Positions 17,082-25,738 of a stretch of DNA of 64,000 bases are shown here, piece by piece; position 1 is the stretch's first letter; every line of letters begins with the position of its first letter. Below the pieces are notes generated by a model. That model saw only the letters and a program-made list of their open reading frames with translations, searched no databases and was not told the DNA's origin. A program made the position numbers and the translations under genes. The stretch comes from Nocardioides marinus (GTDB taxonomy: Bacteria; Pseudomonadota; Alphaproteobacteria; Rhodobacterales; Rhodobacteraceae): NCBI GenBank assembly GCA_019801415.1, contig JAHVJD010000003.1, forward strand, positions 480,037 through 544,036, written 5' to 3'.

Positions 17082-17821
17082 CATATTCCGACCGCGCCAG
17101 GGCCTTTGCGGCCCTGCATCAGCCGGGCGATCCGCTGGTGCTCTACAATATCTGGGATGTCGGCAGTGCCCGCGCCATTGCCGGCGCAGGTGCGCGTGCG
17201 CTGGCGACCGGCAGCTATCCGGTGGCGATGGCGCAGGGGTTCGCGGATGGCGAGCAGGTGCCGCTGGACTATGTGCTGGACAATGCGCGCCGCATCATCG
17301 CCAGCATCGACCTGCCGGTGACCATCGATTTCGAGGGCGGCTATGCCCGCGCGCCCCGGCAGCTGACCGCCAATGTGAGGCGATTGGCCGAGACCGGCGC
17401 GGTGGGGCTGAATTTCGAGGATCAGGTGGTCGGCAGCGACCGGATCTACTGCCTCGAGGAGCAGGCCGAGCGCGTTGCCGCGGTGCGCGCGGGCCATGCC
17501 GACATTTTTGTCAACGCGCGCACGGATCTGTTTCTGAAGGAGAAGGACAGCAGCAAACATGCAGACCTGCTGACCGAGGCGCTGGAGCGCGCCGCCGCTT
17601 ATGCCGAGGCCGGGGCCGACGGCTTCTTCGTGCCGGGACTGTCGGACCCGGACCTGCTGGCGCGGGTCTGCGAGGGCTGCGCGCTGCCGGTCAATGCCTT
17701 CATGCGCGGCGTCACGCTGGCGCAGGCGCGGCAGGCCGGGGTGGCGCGCGCCAGCTACGGGCCGATCCCGCATACCCGGCTGATGCAGGTGCTGGCGGAA
17801 CATTTTAAGGCCCTGGAGTAG
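17078..17821 (+). CDS. Isocitrate lyase / PEP mutase superfamily protein
   Basis: A 247-residue alpha/beta-barrel protein with the superfamily signatures: YNIWDVGSARAIAGAGARALATGS near the N-terminus, TIDFEGGYA (metal-binding Asp/Glu region), GAVGLNFEDQV, and FVNARTDLFL. Members cleave or form C-C or C-P bonds next to a carboxylate. The Cys-containing isocitrate lyase signature is absent, so it is probably a carboxyphosphonoenolpyruvate mutase-like or oxaloacetate-hydrolase-like enzyme; the substrate cannot be set from sequence. The 4-base overlap with ada makes co-expression likely, which is an unusual pairing. Confidence 0.85.
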   Translation: MTYSDRARAFAALHQPGDPLVLYNIWDVGSARAIAGAGARALATGSYPVAMAQGFADGEQVPLDYVLDNARRIIASIDLPVTIDFEGGYARAPRQLTANVRRLAETGAVGLNFEDQVVGSDRIYCLEEQAERVAAVRAGHADIFVNARTDLFLKEKDSSKHADLLTEALERAAAYAEAGADGFFVPGLSDPDLLARVCEGCALPVNAFMRGVTLAQARQAGVARASYGPIPHTRLMQVLAEHFKALE

Positions 17822-17844
17822 GCCGAAGCGGGCCGTGGGCGGTG

Positions 17845-18222
17845 TCAGCCGGTTTCCTGGCAGTGGCGGCGGAAGGCGCGTTTCAACATGTCGAGTTCGG
17901 CGCGCAGCAGCTCCACCTCGGCGCGCAGATCGTCGCTCGCCGCGTCGCCCGCGATCAGGGTGAAATCGCCCAGTCGGGTGGAACTCGGCGCGTCGAAGAC
18001 AGCGAAGGATTGCACCCCGTCGGCAATTGCCTCCGCGGGGATCGGCACCTGCAGGATCCATTCTCCGGCGGCTTCGCCCTCGTGCAGCTCCACCCCCGGC
18101 ACCGGCTGATCGCGGAACATCACCGAGATGTCCGGCCGCGCCCCAGTGCCCGGGGCGTTGCTGATCAACCCTTCCCAGGTGCCATTGCGAAAGCGGATCT
18201 TGGTCAGTTTCAGGTCGCTCAT
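17845..18222 (-). CDS. Conserved hypothetical protein, beta-rich with C-terminal coiled coil
   Basis: A 125-residue protein of unknown function. The first 90 residues alternate short hydrophobic strands (KIRFRNGTWEGLI, EWILQVPIP, SFAVFD, FTLIAG). The last 30 form an acidic/basic coiled coil (DDLRAEVELLRAELDMLKRAFRRH). It lies 12 bases downstream of the gene at 18235-18996 in the same direction, so the two are probably one operon and may interact. It is convergent with the PEP-mutase-like gene. Confidence 0.65.
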   Translation of the reverse strand: MSDLKLTKIRFRNGTWEGLISNAPGTGARPDISVMFRDQPVPGVELHEGEAAGEWILQVPIPAEAIADGVQSFAVFDAPSSTRLGDFTLIAGDAASDDLRAEVELLRAELDMLKRAFRRHCQETG

Positions 18223-18234
18223 CGGCAGGGTTCC

Positions 18235-18996
18235 TCAGATCGCGGCGCGCGGATGGCGCGAGAACGTCAGGTCGCGCAGGAGGACCTGATTCATTGCTGG
18301 AGCGTCAAAGATCAGGTCCAGCCAGGCCTTCTCCATCCGCTTTTCGTTCAGGTCCGAATAGGCCAGGTCGAACTCGACCAGGAGATTGCCGCGCTCGGCG
18401 GGCAGCTGGCGCACCATCTGTTCGGTGTTGGGGCCGTGCCGGATGTTGAGCCGGGCAAAGATGTCGATGGGCGCTTCGGTCTGCAGGATGCTGTCGACGC
18501 GCAGGAGATGCTCGCGGGTGAGCCCCTGCAGGGCGGCGGGCGGCAGGTCCACGACCAGCGACAGGAAGGAGCCTTCGAACTGGTACACATCCATTCGCAG
18601 GCCGAACGGTGCGAGGTCTTCCTCGCGGGTGTTTCTGATCTGGCGCAGGCTCACCTCTCCGGCGGCGCAATCGTGGAACAGCTTCACCTCGTCGCTGAGA
18701 CGGGCCTCGGCCGGGGCCGGACAGAGACCCTGCACGGCCAGCGGGCCGCGCCACAGCTCGGGCCGCCAGGACCAGTCGGTGCCATGCGGGCGAGGAAAGA
18801 AGCTGGAGCCGATCTGCGGCAGCGCCAGGCGCCCCTCGGCGGTGTGAATCAGGCGGTCCAGGTGGGTGCGCAATTGCCGCGCCTGGTTGCGTTGCAGGCG
18901 CAGGTCCGACAATGGCGCACGGGGCGCGGCCTCGGCAGCGCTGCGCCAGCGGCGCAGGCTGCGCAGGTGTAGCAGCCGGTCCAGTATCCTGCTCAT
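18235..18996 (-). CDS. Conserved hypothetical protein (resembles DUF6478)
   Basis: A 253-residue protein without signal peptide or membrane segment. It starts with a basic helix (MSRILDRLLHLRSLRRWR) and has WSWRPELWRGPL, an Asp-rich DVYQFEGSFLSLVVDLP segment and a C-terminal DLIFDAPAMNQVLLRDLTFSRHPRAAI. From memory it resembles a Rhodobacteraceae-restricted family, DUF6478, of unknown role. It is in an operon with the gene at 17845-18222 (12-base gap). Confidence 0.65.
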   Translation of the reverse strand: MSRILDRLLHLRSLRRWRSAAEAAPRAPLSDLRLQRNQARQLRTHLDRLIHTAEGRLALPQIGSSFFPRPHGTDWSWRPELWRGPLAVQGLCPAPAEARLSDEVKLFHDCAAGEVSLRQIRNTREEDLAPFGLRMDVYQFEGSFLSLVVDLPPAALQGLTREHLLRVDSILQTEAPIDIFARLNIRHGPNTEQMVRQLPAERGNLLVEFDLAYSDLNEKRMEKAWLDLIFDAPAMNQVLLRDLTFSRHPRAAI

Positions 18997-19078
18997 TGCG
19001 CGCCCTCTTGCGAAATCCGGGTCTTGATCCCCCGGCGTTCTCGGGCCGGGGTGCCTGTGTCAGTGTAACCTTTGGGGG

Positions 19079-19876
19079 CTATTGAAATAAACCTGCAATC
19101 CGCTGCCCGAGGCCGCGTTTTTCGCGGGTCGTGTCGGCGCTCGCGGTCTCGGTCGTGCGCGCGGGGCGGTCGGGCCGCGACTGCGGGCGGGGGGCTTCCG
19201 CGGTGTCATGCGACCGCGGTGCCGCCGCTTCGACCGGTTGCGACTGGACGGAGCTTTCGAGGCTGCGGTGCGTCAACTCGTTCAGCAGCGCCGCCCCCTG
19301 ATGCCCGAGCGCCTGGCTGCCGTCCGGCGCGTAGAGCGCCAGCGCCACTAAATGGTCGTCCAGGATGAAGGCCCCGCGCCAGTGCTGGGCACTGGAGCCG
19401 GTGACCAGCGGGCCCGGAGCCTGCAGGCGCACCAGCGGCAGCAGCTGGTCCTCGCGGGTTTCCAGGATGCGGGCGCCGGGGAACATCGCGGCGATGTCGC
19501 TGGCCTGCGGCGCGGCGGCATTCGGGATGGCGGGGCCGATGCTGGCGGTGATGACCGCGGCCCGGCGGGCGCCGAACCACCCGGCACCGCGCACCCGGCT
19601 GCAGTGGGCGATCAGGGCAAAGCCGCCCTGGCCTTCGATCCGGCTGCTCTCGGTGTCGAAGCAATATCCCTGCGGGGCTACGAGGTGCAGCCGACCACCG
19701 GCAAAGGGCATCACCGCCCGCGCCGCGTCCGGGCGCTTGCGCCTCGGGGTTCGGGATTCGGGCGCATCGGGGGCGCTGGCCGCGCCGGGGGCCAGGGCGG
19801 CAAATCCCAGCTCGTTCGACATCTGGCCGCACCCGGTCAGCAGGGCGGTTGCCGTTGCCGCGATGAGGGTCCTCAC
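19079..19876 (-). CDS. Putative lipoprotein of unknown function
   Basis: A 265-residue protein from a GTG at 19876, which gives a compact signal (VRTLIAATATALLTGCG) with lipobox LLTGC. The mature protein has a folded middle (VMPFAGGRLHLVAPQGYCFD through LTHRSLES) and a C-terminal charged tail (about 215-265) rich in Arg, Ser and Pro. A TTG at 19927 would add 17 residues and cannot be excluded. It probably faces the periplasm. It is divergent from the CPBP protease gene; function unknown. Confidence 0.6.
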   Translation of the reverse strand: MRTLIAATATALLTGCGQMSNELGFAALAPGAASAPDAPESRTPRRKRPDAARAVMPFAGGRLHLVAPQGYCFDTESSRIEGQGGFALIAHCSRVRGAGWFGARRAAVITASIGPAIPNAAAPQASDIAAMFPGARILETREDQLLPLVRLQAPGPLVTGSSAQHWRGAFILDDHLVALALYAPDGSQALGHQGAALLNELTHRSLESSVQSQPVEAAAPRSHDTAEAPRPQSRPDRPARTTETASADTTREKRGLGQRIAGLFQ

Positions 19877-20081
19877 CTGTCGTGCGGCCGGGGGGCTTGC
19901 GGGTTTGTTGTTGTTTGTCTTGCGCAATTTCAGTCCTGCCGCGGTTCCTTCAGGGCCTTGGCATAGGCGTTGACCCGCCCATCGGCAAGCGCCAAGCCAA
20001 TCGCGGTGCTTGCCGCTTGCCTTGGCGTTGCAGCAATGCAAATGCTGTGCGGGCAGCTTTGGCATCCGCCACGGAGGACAC

Positions 20082-20990
20082 ATGCAGCAGCACCGCCGTC
20101 CGCCCCCCGGGGGCAGCTACCGCGCCCATGAGGCGCTGGTGCGCCCGGCGCGACTGCAGCCGCAACTGTGGCGCCTGCTGCTGGGGATGGCGCTGGTGAC
20201 GCTGGTCAGCCTGACGGCAACCGTCGGCCTGCAGATGCTGCTGGTGGCGGTGGCGCCCGGAGCCTGGCTGGCGGAGCTGTCGCAGGGCAGCAGCCCCGGC
20301 GCGATGCTGGTCATGCTCGGCAGCTTCGGCTTTCTGGCGCTCGGGGTTGCGCTGGCGGCGCGGCTGTTGCACCGGCGGGGCCTCATCAGCGTGATCGGCG
20401 CGCTGCCGCCGCTGGTGTGGCAGTTCAGCCGTGTCAGCCTCTACCTGCTGGGGCTGAGCCTGCTGTTGCTGCTGCTGCCGCCCTACGACATGGGCGCGCC
20501 GATGGAGCCGAACCTGCGGTTCGGGCATTGGCTGGCCCTGTTGCCGCTGTCGCTGCTGGCCGTTCTGGTGCAGACCGGGTCGGAGGAGATCGTCTTTCGC
20601 GGCTACATTCAGCAGGCGCTGGCGGCGCGGTTTCGGCATCCGGCGGTGTGGATCCTGCTGCCCTCGGGCTTGTTCGCGCTGGGCCATTACCTGCCCGCCG
20701 AGGCAGGCGACAATGCGCTGCTGATCGCGCTCTGGGCCGGGGTCTTTGGCGTGCTGATGGCGGATCTGACGGCGCGGGCGGGCACCTTGGGTCCGGCGAT
20801 GGCGGTGCATTTCTTCAACAACGTGGCGGCGCTGTTGCTGTTTGCCTCGCCCAGCAGCCTCAACGGGCTGGCGCTGTACCTGCTACCCTACGAGCTGGCG
20901 GATGTGCAGGGGCTGCGGCCCTGGATGGCGGTTGACTTCGCCACGATGGTGGTCAGCTGGCTGGCGGCGCGGCTTGCCATACGCCGCTGA
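20082..20990 (+). CDS. CPBP-family intramembrane metalloprotease
   Basis: A 302-residue membrane protein with about eight hydrophobic segments. It has the CPBP (Abi/Rce1-like) catalytic motifs: EEIVFRGYIQ (paired Glu plus Arg), FALGHY (His) and AMAVHFFNN (His/Asn). Such proteases cleave within or near the membrane, and bacterial substrates are mostly unknown. The ATG at 20082 follows ACGGAGGACAC, a strong ribosome binding site. It is 63 bases upstream of accD in the same direction, so they may be cotranscribed. Confidence 0.9.
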   Translation: MQQHRRPPPGGSYRAHEALVRPARLQPQLWRLLLGMALVTLVSLTATVGLQMLLVAVAPGAWLAELSQGSSPGAMLVMLGSFGFLALGVALAARLLHRRGLISVIGALPPLVWQFSRVSLYLLGLSLLLLLLPPYDMGAPMEPNLRFGHWLALLPLSLLAVLVQTGSEEIVFRGYIQQALAARFRHPAVWILLPSGLFALGHYLPAEAGDNALLIALWAGVFGVLMADLTARAGTLGPAMAVHFFNNVAALLLFASPSSLNGLALYLLPYELADVQGLRPWMAVDFATMVVSWLAARLAIRR

Positions 20991-21053
20991 TTGCAATTGC
21001 CGTCAATGGGCCTTATCTGGGGGGCAAACCGCGCCCCCGGAGAGGCAAGCTAC

Positions 21054-22010
21054 ATGAACTGGATCACAAACTACGTCCGGCCCAAGATCAACTCGATCTT
21101 TTCGCGCCGTGAAGTGCCCGAGAACCTTTGGCAGAAATGCGATGAATGCGGCACCATGCTGTTTCACCGCGAGCTGAGCGACAACCAGAACGTCTGCACC
21201 AGCTGCGGTCATCACATGCATATCACCCCGCGCGACCGTTTCACCGCGCTGTTTGATGGCGGTGTCTTCACCGAGGTAGCGGTGCCGGAACCGCTCTCCG
21301 ATCCGCTGAAGTTCAAGGATCAGAAGAAATACCCCGACCGGATCAAGGCCGCGCAGAAGAAGACCGGCGAAAAGGATGCGATGCTGGTCGCCGCCGGCGA
21401 GATCGGCCGCACGCCGATCGTCGCGGCCGCGCAGGACTTCTCCTACATGGGCGGCTCGATGGGGATGTACGTCGGCAACGCCATCATCGCCGCCGCCGAG
21501 GAAGCGGTGAAGCTGGGCCGCCCGCTGGTGCTGTTCTCTGCCGCAGGCGGTGCGCGCATGCAGGAAGGCATCCTGTCGCTGATGCAGATGCCGCGCACCA
21601 CCGTTGCCGTGCAGATGCTGAAAGAGGCGGGGCTGCCCTATATCGTGGTGCTGACCCATCCGACCACCGGCGGCGTGACCGCGTCCTATGCAATGCTGGG
21701 CGACGTGCAGATCTCCGAGCCCAACGCGCTGATCTGCTTTGCCGGGCCGCGGGTGATCGAACAGACGATCCGCGAAAAGCTGCCCGAGGGGTTCCAGCGC
21801 GCCGAGTACCTGCTGGATCACGGCATGCTCGACCGGGTGATCCCGCGCACCGAGATGCGCGAGGAGCTGATCACCATCATCCGCATGTTGATGAAACTGC
21901 CGCCGCAGGTGGTGGGCGATCTGCCCTCGCCGCAGGACGCCGAGGCGGACAGCGCCGAGGCCGCGAACACATCGGCGGATGCCGCTGCCAGCGAAGAAGC
22001 GGCGCAGTAA
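21054..22010 (+). CDS. accD: Acetyl-CoA carboxylase, carboxyltransferase beta subunit
   Basis: A 318-residue protein with the AccD N-terminal zinc ribbon ([14 protein letters not shown], then [10 protein letters not shown], four Cys) and the crotonase-like carboxyltransferase core, including [23 protein letters not shown] and [14 protein letters not shown]. With AccA it transfers the carboxyl from biotin to acetyl-CoA to make malonyl-CoA, the first step of fatty acid synthesis. The C-terminus carries a 25-residue Ala/Glu-rich tail. A strong terminator separates it from folC. Confidence 0.97.
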   Translation: MNWITNYVRPKINSIFSRREVPENLWQKCDECGTMLFHRELSDNQNVCTSCGHHMHITPRDRFTALFDGGVFTEVAVPEPLSDPLKFKDQKKYPDRIKAAQKKTGEKDAMLVAAGEIGRTPIVAAAQDFSYMGGSMGMYVGNAIIAAAEEAVKLGRPLVLFSAAGGARMQEGILSLMQMPRTTVAVQMLKEAGLPYIVVLTHPTTGGVTASYAMLGDVQISEPNALICFAGPRVIEQTIREKLPEGFQRAEYLLDHGMLDRVIPRTEMREELITIIRMLMKLPPQVVGDLPSPQDAEADSAEAANTSADAAASEEAAQ

Positions 22011-22054
22011 CCGCCCGTAGAAGAGGATGTCCGGCACCGCTGCCGGGCAGCGCC

Positions 22055-22085
22055 CGTCCCGCCCCCAACCGGGCGGGACGTTTTT
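22055..22085 (+). terminator. Rho-independent terminator after accD
   Basis: A perfect 10-bp stem CGTCCCGCCC / GGGCGGGACG with a 6-base loop (CCAACC), followed immediately by TTTTT. Confidence 0.95.
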
Positions 22086-22125
22086 GCATCAAGACCCCGA
22101 CAACCGCCTGTAACCAGAGCTTGCC

Positions 22126-23394
22126 ATGACCCAGACCTCCGACGCGATCCTTGCCCGCATGATGGCACTGCACCCCAAGATCATCGACCTGACGCTGGAT
22201 AGGGTCTGGCGGCTGCTGGCGGCGCTGGACAACCCGCAGGACAAGCTGCCGCCCGTGATCCATATCGCGGGCACCAACGGCAAGGGCTCGACCCAGGCGA
22301 TGATCCGGGCAGGCCTGGAGGGCTGGGGCAAATCGGTGCACGCCTATACCTCGCCGCATCTGGCGCGCTTCCATGAGCGCATCCGGCTGGCGGGTGAGCT
22401 GATCTCCGAGCCGCATCTGACCGAGGTGCTGGACGAGTGCTATGAGAAGAACGGCGGCGAGAACATCACCTATTTCGAGATCACCACGGTGGCGGGCCTG
22501 CTGGCGTTCTCGCGCACGCCTGCGGATTACACGCTGCTGGAAGTCGGCCTGGGCGGTCGGCTGGATGCCACCAACGTGATCACCCCGGAACTGTCGGTGA
22601 TCACCCCGATCTCGATCGACCATGAACAGTTCCTCGGCAACACGCTGGCCAAGATCGCCGCCGAGAAGGCGGGCATCATCAAGCGCGGGGTGCCGGTGGT
22701 GGTCGGCCCGCAGCCCGAGGAGGCGATGGAGGTGATCGAGGCCACCGCCGCCCGTCTCGGCGCGCCGCTGATCGCCTACGGCCAGCAGTGGCACGTCACG
22801 CAGGAGCGCGGTCGGCTGGTGTTCCAGGATGAACGTGGCCTGTTGGACCTGCCGCTGCCGGCCCTGCTGGGCGCGCATCAGGTGCAGAACGCCGGTGCCG
22901 CCTTGGCGGCGCTGCGCCACCTCGGCGCCGACGAGGCCGCCTGCGAGGCCGCGATGGTGAATGCCGAATGGCCCGCCCGGATGCAGAAGCTGAAAACCGG
23001 ACCGCTGATCGAGGCGGCGCCGGAGGCCGAGCTGTGGCTGGACGGTGGCCACAACGCCGCGGCGGGCGTGGCGCTGGCAGAGGTGCTGGCGTGGCTGCCG
23101 CCGCGTCCCACCCACCTGATCTGCGGCATGCTCAACACCAAGGACGTCAGCGGCTACATGGCGCCGCTGGCCCCGCATGTGGCGAGCCTGACGGCAATTT
23201 CTATCCCCGACGAAGTGAACACGCTGAGCGCCGAGGAAACCGAAGCCGCGGCGAAGTCGGTGGGGATCGAGGCCAGCACGGCGGACAGTACCCTTGCAGC
23301 GCTGCAGGCGATTGTCGCGCAGGACCCGCAGGCGCGGGTGCTGATCTGCGGCTCGCTGTACCTCGCGGGCCATATCCTGCGCGAAAACGGCTGA
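22126..23394 (+). CDS. folC: Bifunctional folylpolyglutamate synthase / dihydrofolate synthase
   Basis: A 422-residue Mur-ligase-like enzyme. The ATP-binding P-loop is HIAGTNGKGST; TSPHLARFHERIRL, TYFEITT, LEVGLGGRLDATNVI and TPISIDHEQFLGNTLAKIAAEKAGIIK are standard FolC blocks. It adds glutamate to dihydropteroate and then to reduced folates, in the cytosol. accD-folC order is common in proteobacteria, though a strong terminator lies between them here, so folC probably has its own promoter or depends on readthrough. Confidence 0.96.
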   Translation: MTQTSDAILARMMALHPKIIDLTLDRVWRLLAALDNPQDKLPPVIHIAGTNGKGSTQAMIRAGLEGWGKSVHAYTSPHLARFHERIRLAGELISEPHLTEVLDECYEKNGGENITYFEITTVAGLLAFSRTPADYTLLEVGLGGRLDATNVITPELSVITPISIDHEQFLGNTLAKIAAEKAGIIKRGVPVVVGPQPEEAMEVIEATAARLGAPLIAYGQQWHVTQERGRLVFQDERGLLDLPLPALLGAHQVQNAGAALAALRHLGADEAACEAAMVNAEWPARMQKLKTGPLIEAAPEAELWLDGGHNAAAGVALAEVLAWLPPRPTHLICGMLNTKDVSGYMAPLAPHVASLTAISIPDEVNTLSAEETEAAAKSVGIEASTADSTLAALQAIVAQDPQARVLICGSLYLAGHILRENG

Positions 23395-23420
23395 GGCTCC
23401 GGTCCGCGGCGGGCGGCGGC

Positions 23421-23487
23421 GCGCTCCCGCCCGGTTTCGATCTGCCGATCTCAACCCGTTGGGCCGGGCGCCGCTGGCGCGGCGCGG
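23421..23487 (+). repeat. Dispersed GC-rich intergenic repeat, copy 3
   Basis: A 67-base unit from GCGCTCCCGCCCGG to GCGCGG, with a GGGCGCCGCTGGCGCGGCG hairpin near the end. It is nearly identical to copy 2 in reverse orientation. It lies between the convergent folC and bestrophin genes. Confidence 0.85.
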
Positions 23488-23490
23488 CCT

Positions 23491-23552
23491 GCCGCCTTTC
23501 ATCTTTCCCTGAAATACTCCGGGGGTGAGGCCGCAAGGCCGAGGGGGCAGCG
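23491..23552. repeat. Second repeat motif plus strong hairpin
   Basis: Bases 23491-23520 carry, on the minus strand, the GAGTATTTCAGGGAAAGATG motif also found in the 3' end of dnaE2. Just beyond is the hairpin GAGGGGGC-AGC-GCCCCCTC (about 23540-23558). This could terminate transcription from either convergent gene, but there is no T-run. Confidence 0.6.
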
Positions 23553-23584
23553 CCCCCTCTTGGCCCCACTTGTCTGCGCGGCCG

Positions 23585-24490
23585 CTAGTCCAGGACGTGG
23601 TCCACCGGTGTCAGCCGCGGCGGCACCTCGCGCCCGAGGGCGTTGCAGACCGAGATTTCCATCACCCGGCACAGCGCACTCAGCGGCACGGAGTTGGCCT
23701 GTTTGCGAAACGGGTGTTCCAGCTCATGGGTGACCTGCGCCAGGCCGAAAAAGACGTAGGCCACCACCGCGGCCACCAAGGGTTCGAACCAGCCTGCGCT
23801 GTCCAGCAGAGCAAAGGGAAGCAGCAGGCAATAGAGATAGGTCGTGCGCCAGACCAGCAGCGAGTAGACGAACGGCAGCGGCGTGGTCAGCAGCCGTTCA
23901 TTGCCGGCCTGGGCTGCCGGGAAGGCGGCCAGGCGCTCGGCCAGGGCGCGTTGGCCGAAGCCGTCTATGCGCCCGCCCTCTGCCATTTCGCGCAGCCGGG
24001 TGGCGATATCGCGCAGGGCGGCGTTGGGGCCGTTTTCCTGCCGCATCAGCTGTTCCGCCGCATCCGCGCCGACCCAATGGCGAACGACCTGCGCCACCTC
24101 GTCCCCGCGCAGCTGGGCACGGTGCAGGTGGTGAAAGGCGAGGATCCGGGTCAGGATGAACTCTTCGTCCTCGCCCTTGCCCGCGAAGATCCGCAATTCC
24201 TGCGCCAGGCTGCGCACGTCGGAGACCATGCGGCCCCAGATCTTGCGCGCCTCCCACCAGCGGTCGTAGGCGGCGTTGTTGCGAAAGCCCAGGAACAGCG
24301 AGAGCGACAGGCCGAAGACCCCCATGGCGCCGATCGAGATGGTCGGCATTGCCATGACGTAGCGGTCCAGGACCAGCACCAGAAGGGCCCAGAGGGCGGC
24401 GCCGATGATGTTGGGCAGGATCTGGGGTACCACCGATCCCTTCAGGATCAGGAACAGCTGCCAGCGGCTGGGCGTGTCGCGGACGATCAT
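23585..24490 (-). CDS. Bestrophin-family anion channel
   Basis: A 301-residue protein with the bestrophin/YneE features: GSVVPQILPNIIGAALWALL near the first membrane helix, then LGFRNNAAYDRWWEARKIWG, the signature block of bacterial bestrophins. Further membrane helices lie around LPFVYSLLVWRTTYLYCLLLPFALL. HELEHPF near the C-terminus is also characteristic. Predicted pentameric inner-membrane channel; bacterial homologues conduct cations or anions. Its ATG overlaps the zapE stop (ATGA), so translation is probably coupled. Confidence 0.9.
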   Translation of the reverse strand: MIVRDTPSRWQLFLILKGSVVPQILPNIIGAALWALLVLVLDRYVMAMPTISIGAMGVFGLSLSLFLGFRNNAAYDRWWEARKIWGRMVSDVRSLAQELRIFAGKGEDEEFILTRILAFHHLHRAQLRGDEVAQVVRHWVGADAAEQLMRQENGPNAALRDIATRLREMAEGGRIDGFGQRALAERLAAFPAAQAGNERLLTTPLPFVYSLLVWRTTYLYCLLLPFALLDSAGWFEPLVAAVVAYVFFGLAQVTHELEHPFRKQANSVPLSALCRVMEISVCNALGREVPPRLTPVDHVLD

Positions 24491-25560
24491 CGCGCCTCGG
24501 CTCCCCAATCCTTGTCCTGCATCTCGCGCAGGCGCGAGGCGGTGCGTTCGAACTCAAACGTGCCCTCACCCTCGACATAGAGCATCTCCGGCTCCGCCGC
24601 GGCGGAGCAGATCAGCCGCACCTCGGCCTCGTAAAGCGCGTCGATCAGGGTGACGAAGCGCTTGGCCTCGTTGAAGTTGTTGCGGCTGAGGCGGGGAATG
24701 TCCTCGAGCACCAGCACCTTGACCGCTTCGGCGATGGCAAGGTAGTCGCCCGGCCCCAGCATCTTGCCGCAGAGGTCATAGAAGCTGGCGCGCGCGACAC
24801 CGTTGCGGAAGGCGGGCAGGACCACCTCGCGGCCTTTCACCTCCAGCGTCAGCGGCTGCGCCGGGCCGCCGGTGAGGTCGGTCCAGATCGCATCGATGCG
24901 GGCGCGGGCCTCGGCCCCTGCAGGGGTGAAATAGACCTGCGCCCCGGTCAGCCGGTTCTGCCGGTAGTCGGTGGGGCTGACCATTTCATGCACGTCCATC
25001 TGCGCCTTGATCAGGTCGATGAAGGGCAGGAACAGCTGCCGGTTCAGCCCGTCCTTGTACAGATCATCCGGCACCCGGTTGGAGGTGGTAACCACGGTGA
25101 CCCCGGCGGCAAACAGCGCTTCGAACAGGCGGCCCACGATCATCGCGTCGGTGATGTCGGTGATCTGCATCTCGTCGAACGCCAGGAGCCGCACCGAGTC
25201 GGCCACTTCGGCGGCCACCGGCGCCAGCGCATCCTCGACACCGCGCTGGCGGGCTTCGTGCATCTTGGCGTGGATCTCCTGCATGAAGGCGTGGAAATGC
25301 ACCCGCCGCGAGGGCACCCCGTCGAGGCTGTCGACGAAAAGATCCATCAGCATCGACTTGCCGCGCCCGACGCCGCCCCAGAGGTACAGCCCCTTGACCG
25401 GCTGGTACTGCGCCTTGCGGAACAGCCCGCGTTTCACCGGCGGGGCCATCAGCCCCTCGGCGATACGGTCGAAATGGGGCAGAACGGCCTGCTGCGCCGG
25501 ATCGGGCTGCAGCTCGCCTGCGTCGATTTTCTGCCGGTAGAGCGTGGTCAGATGGGTCAT
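24487..25560 (-). CDS. zapE: Cell division protein ZapE (AFG1-like ATPase)
   Basis: A 357-residue P-loop ATPase. Walker A is GGVGRGKSMLMD, Walker B is LLAFDEMQITDITDAM, and TSNRVPDDLYKDGLNRQLFLPFI follows, all typical of ZapE/AFG1. In E. coli ZapE is a peripheral division factor that affects Z-ring stability; AFG1 homologues act in membrane-protein quality control. The ATG at 25560 gives MTHLTTLYRQKI; 12 bases upstream another ATG is possible. Overlaps bestrophin. Confidence 0.94.
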   Translation of the reverse strand: MTHLTTLYRQKIDAGELQPDPAQQAVLPHFDRIAEGLMAPPVKRGLFRKAQYQPVKGLYLWGGVGRGKSMLMDLFVDSLDGVPSRRVHFHAFMQEIHAKMHEARQRGVEDALAPVAAEVADSVRLLAFDEMQITDITDAMIVGRLFEALFAAGVTVVTTSNRVPDDLYKDGLNRQLFLPFIDLIKAQMDVHEMVSPTDYRQNRLTGAQVYFTPAGAEARARIDAIWTDLTGGPAQPLTLEVKGREVVLPAFRNGVARASFYDLCGKMLGPGDYLAIAEAVKVLVLEDIPRLSRNNFNEAKRFVTLIDALYEAEVRLICSAAAEPEMLYVEGEGTFEFERTASRLREMQDKDWGAEAR

Positions 25561-25738
25561 GGGGCAAGCCATAGCGCGGGGCGCGGGGGATGGGAAGCGG
25601 GTGCGTGCAGGCAAGCGCTTGCAATCGCTGGCTGAGTGGCGTTCATCGCATCAATTCTCCTTAACCGGCCGCGCAATATTCCTGATTTGACGGCGGCGGG
25701 GTTTTGCCTAAGGTCTGCGCAAACTTCAGGAGAGACCC

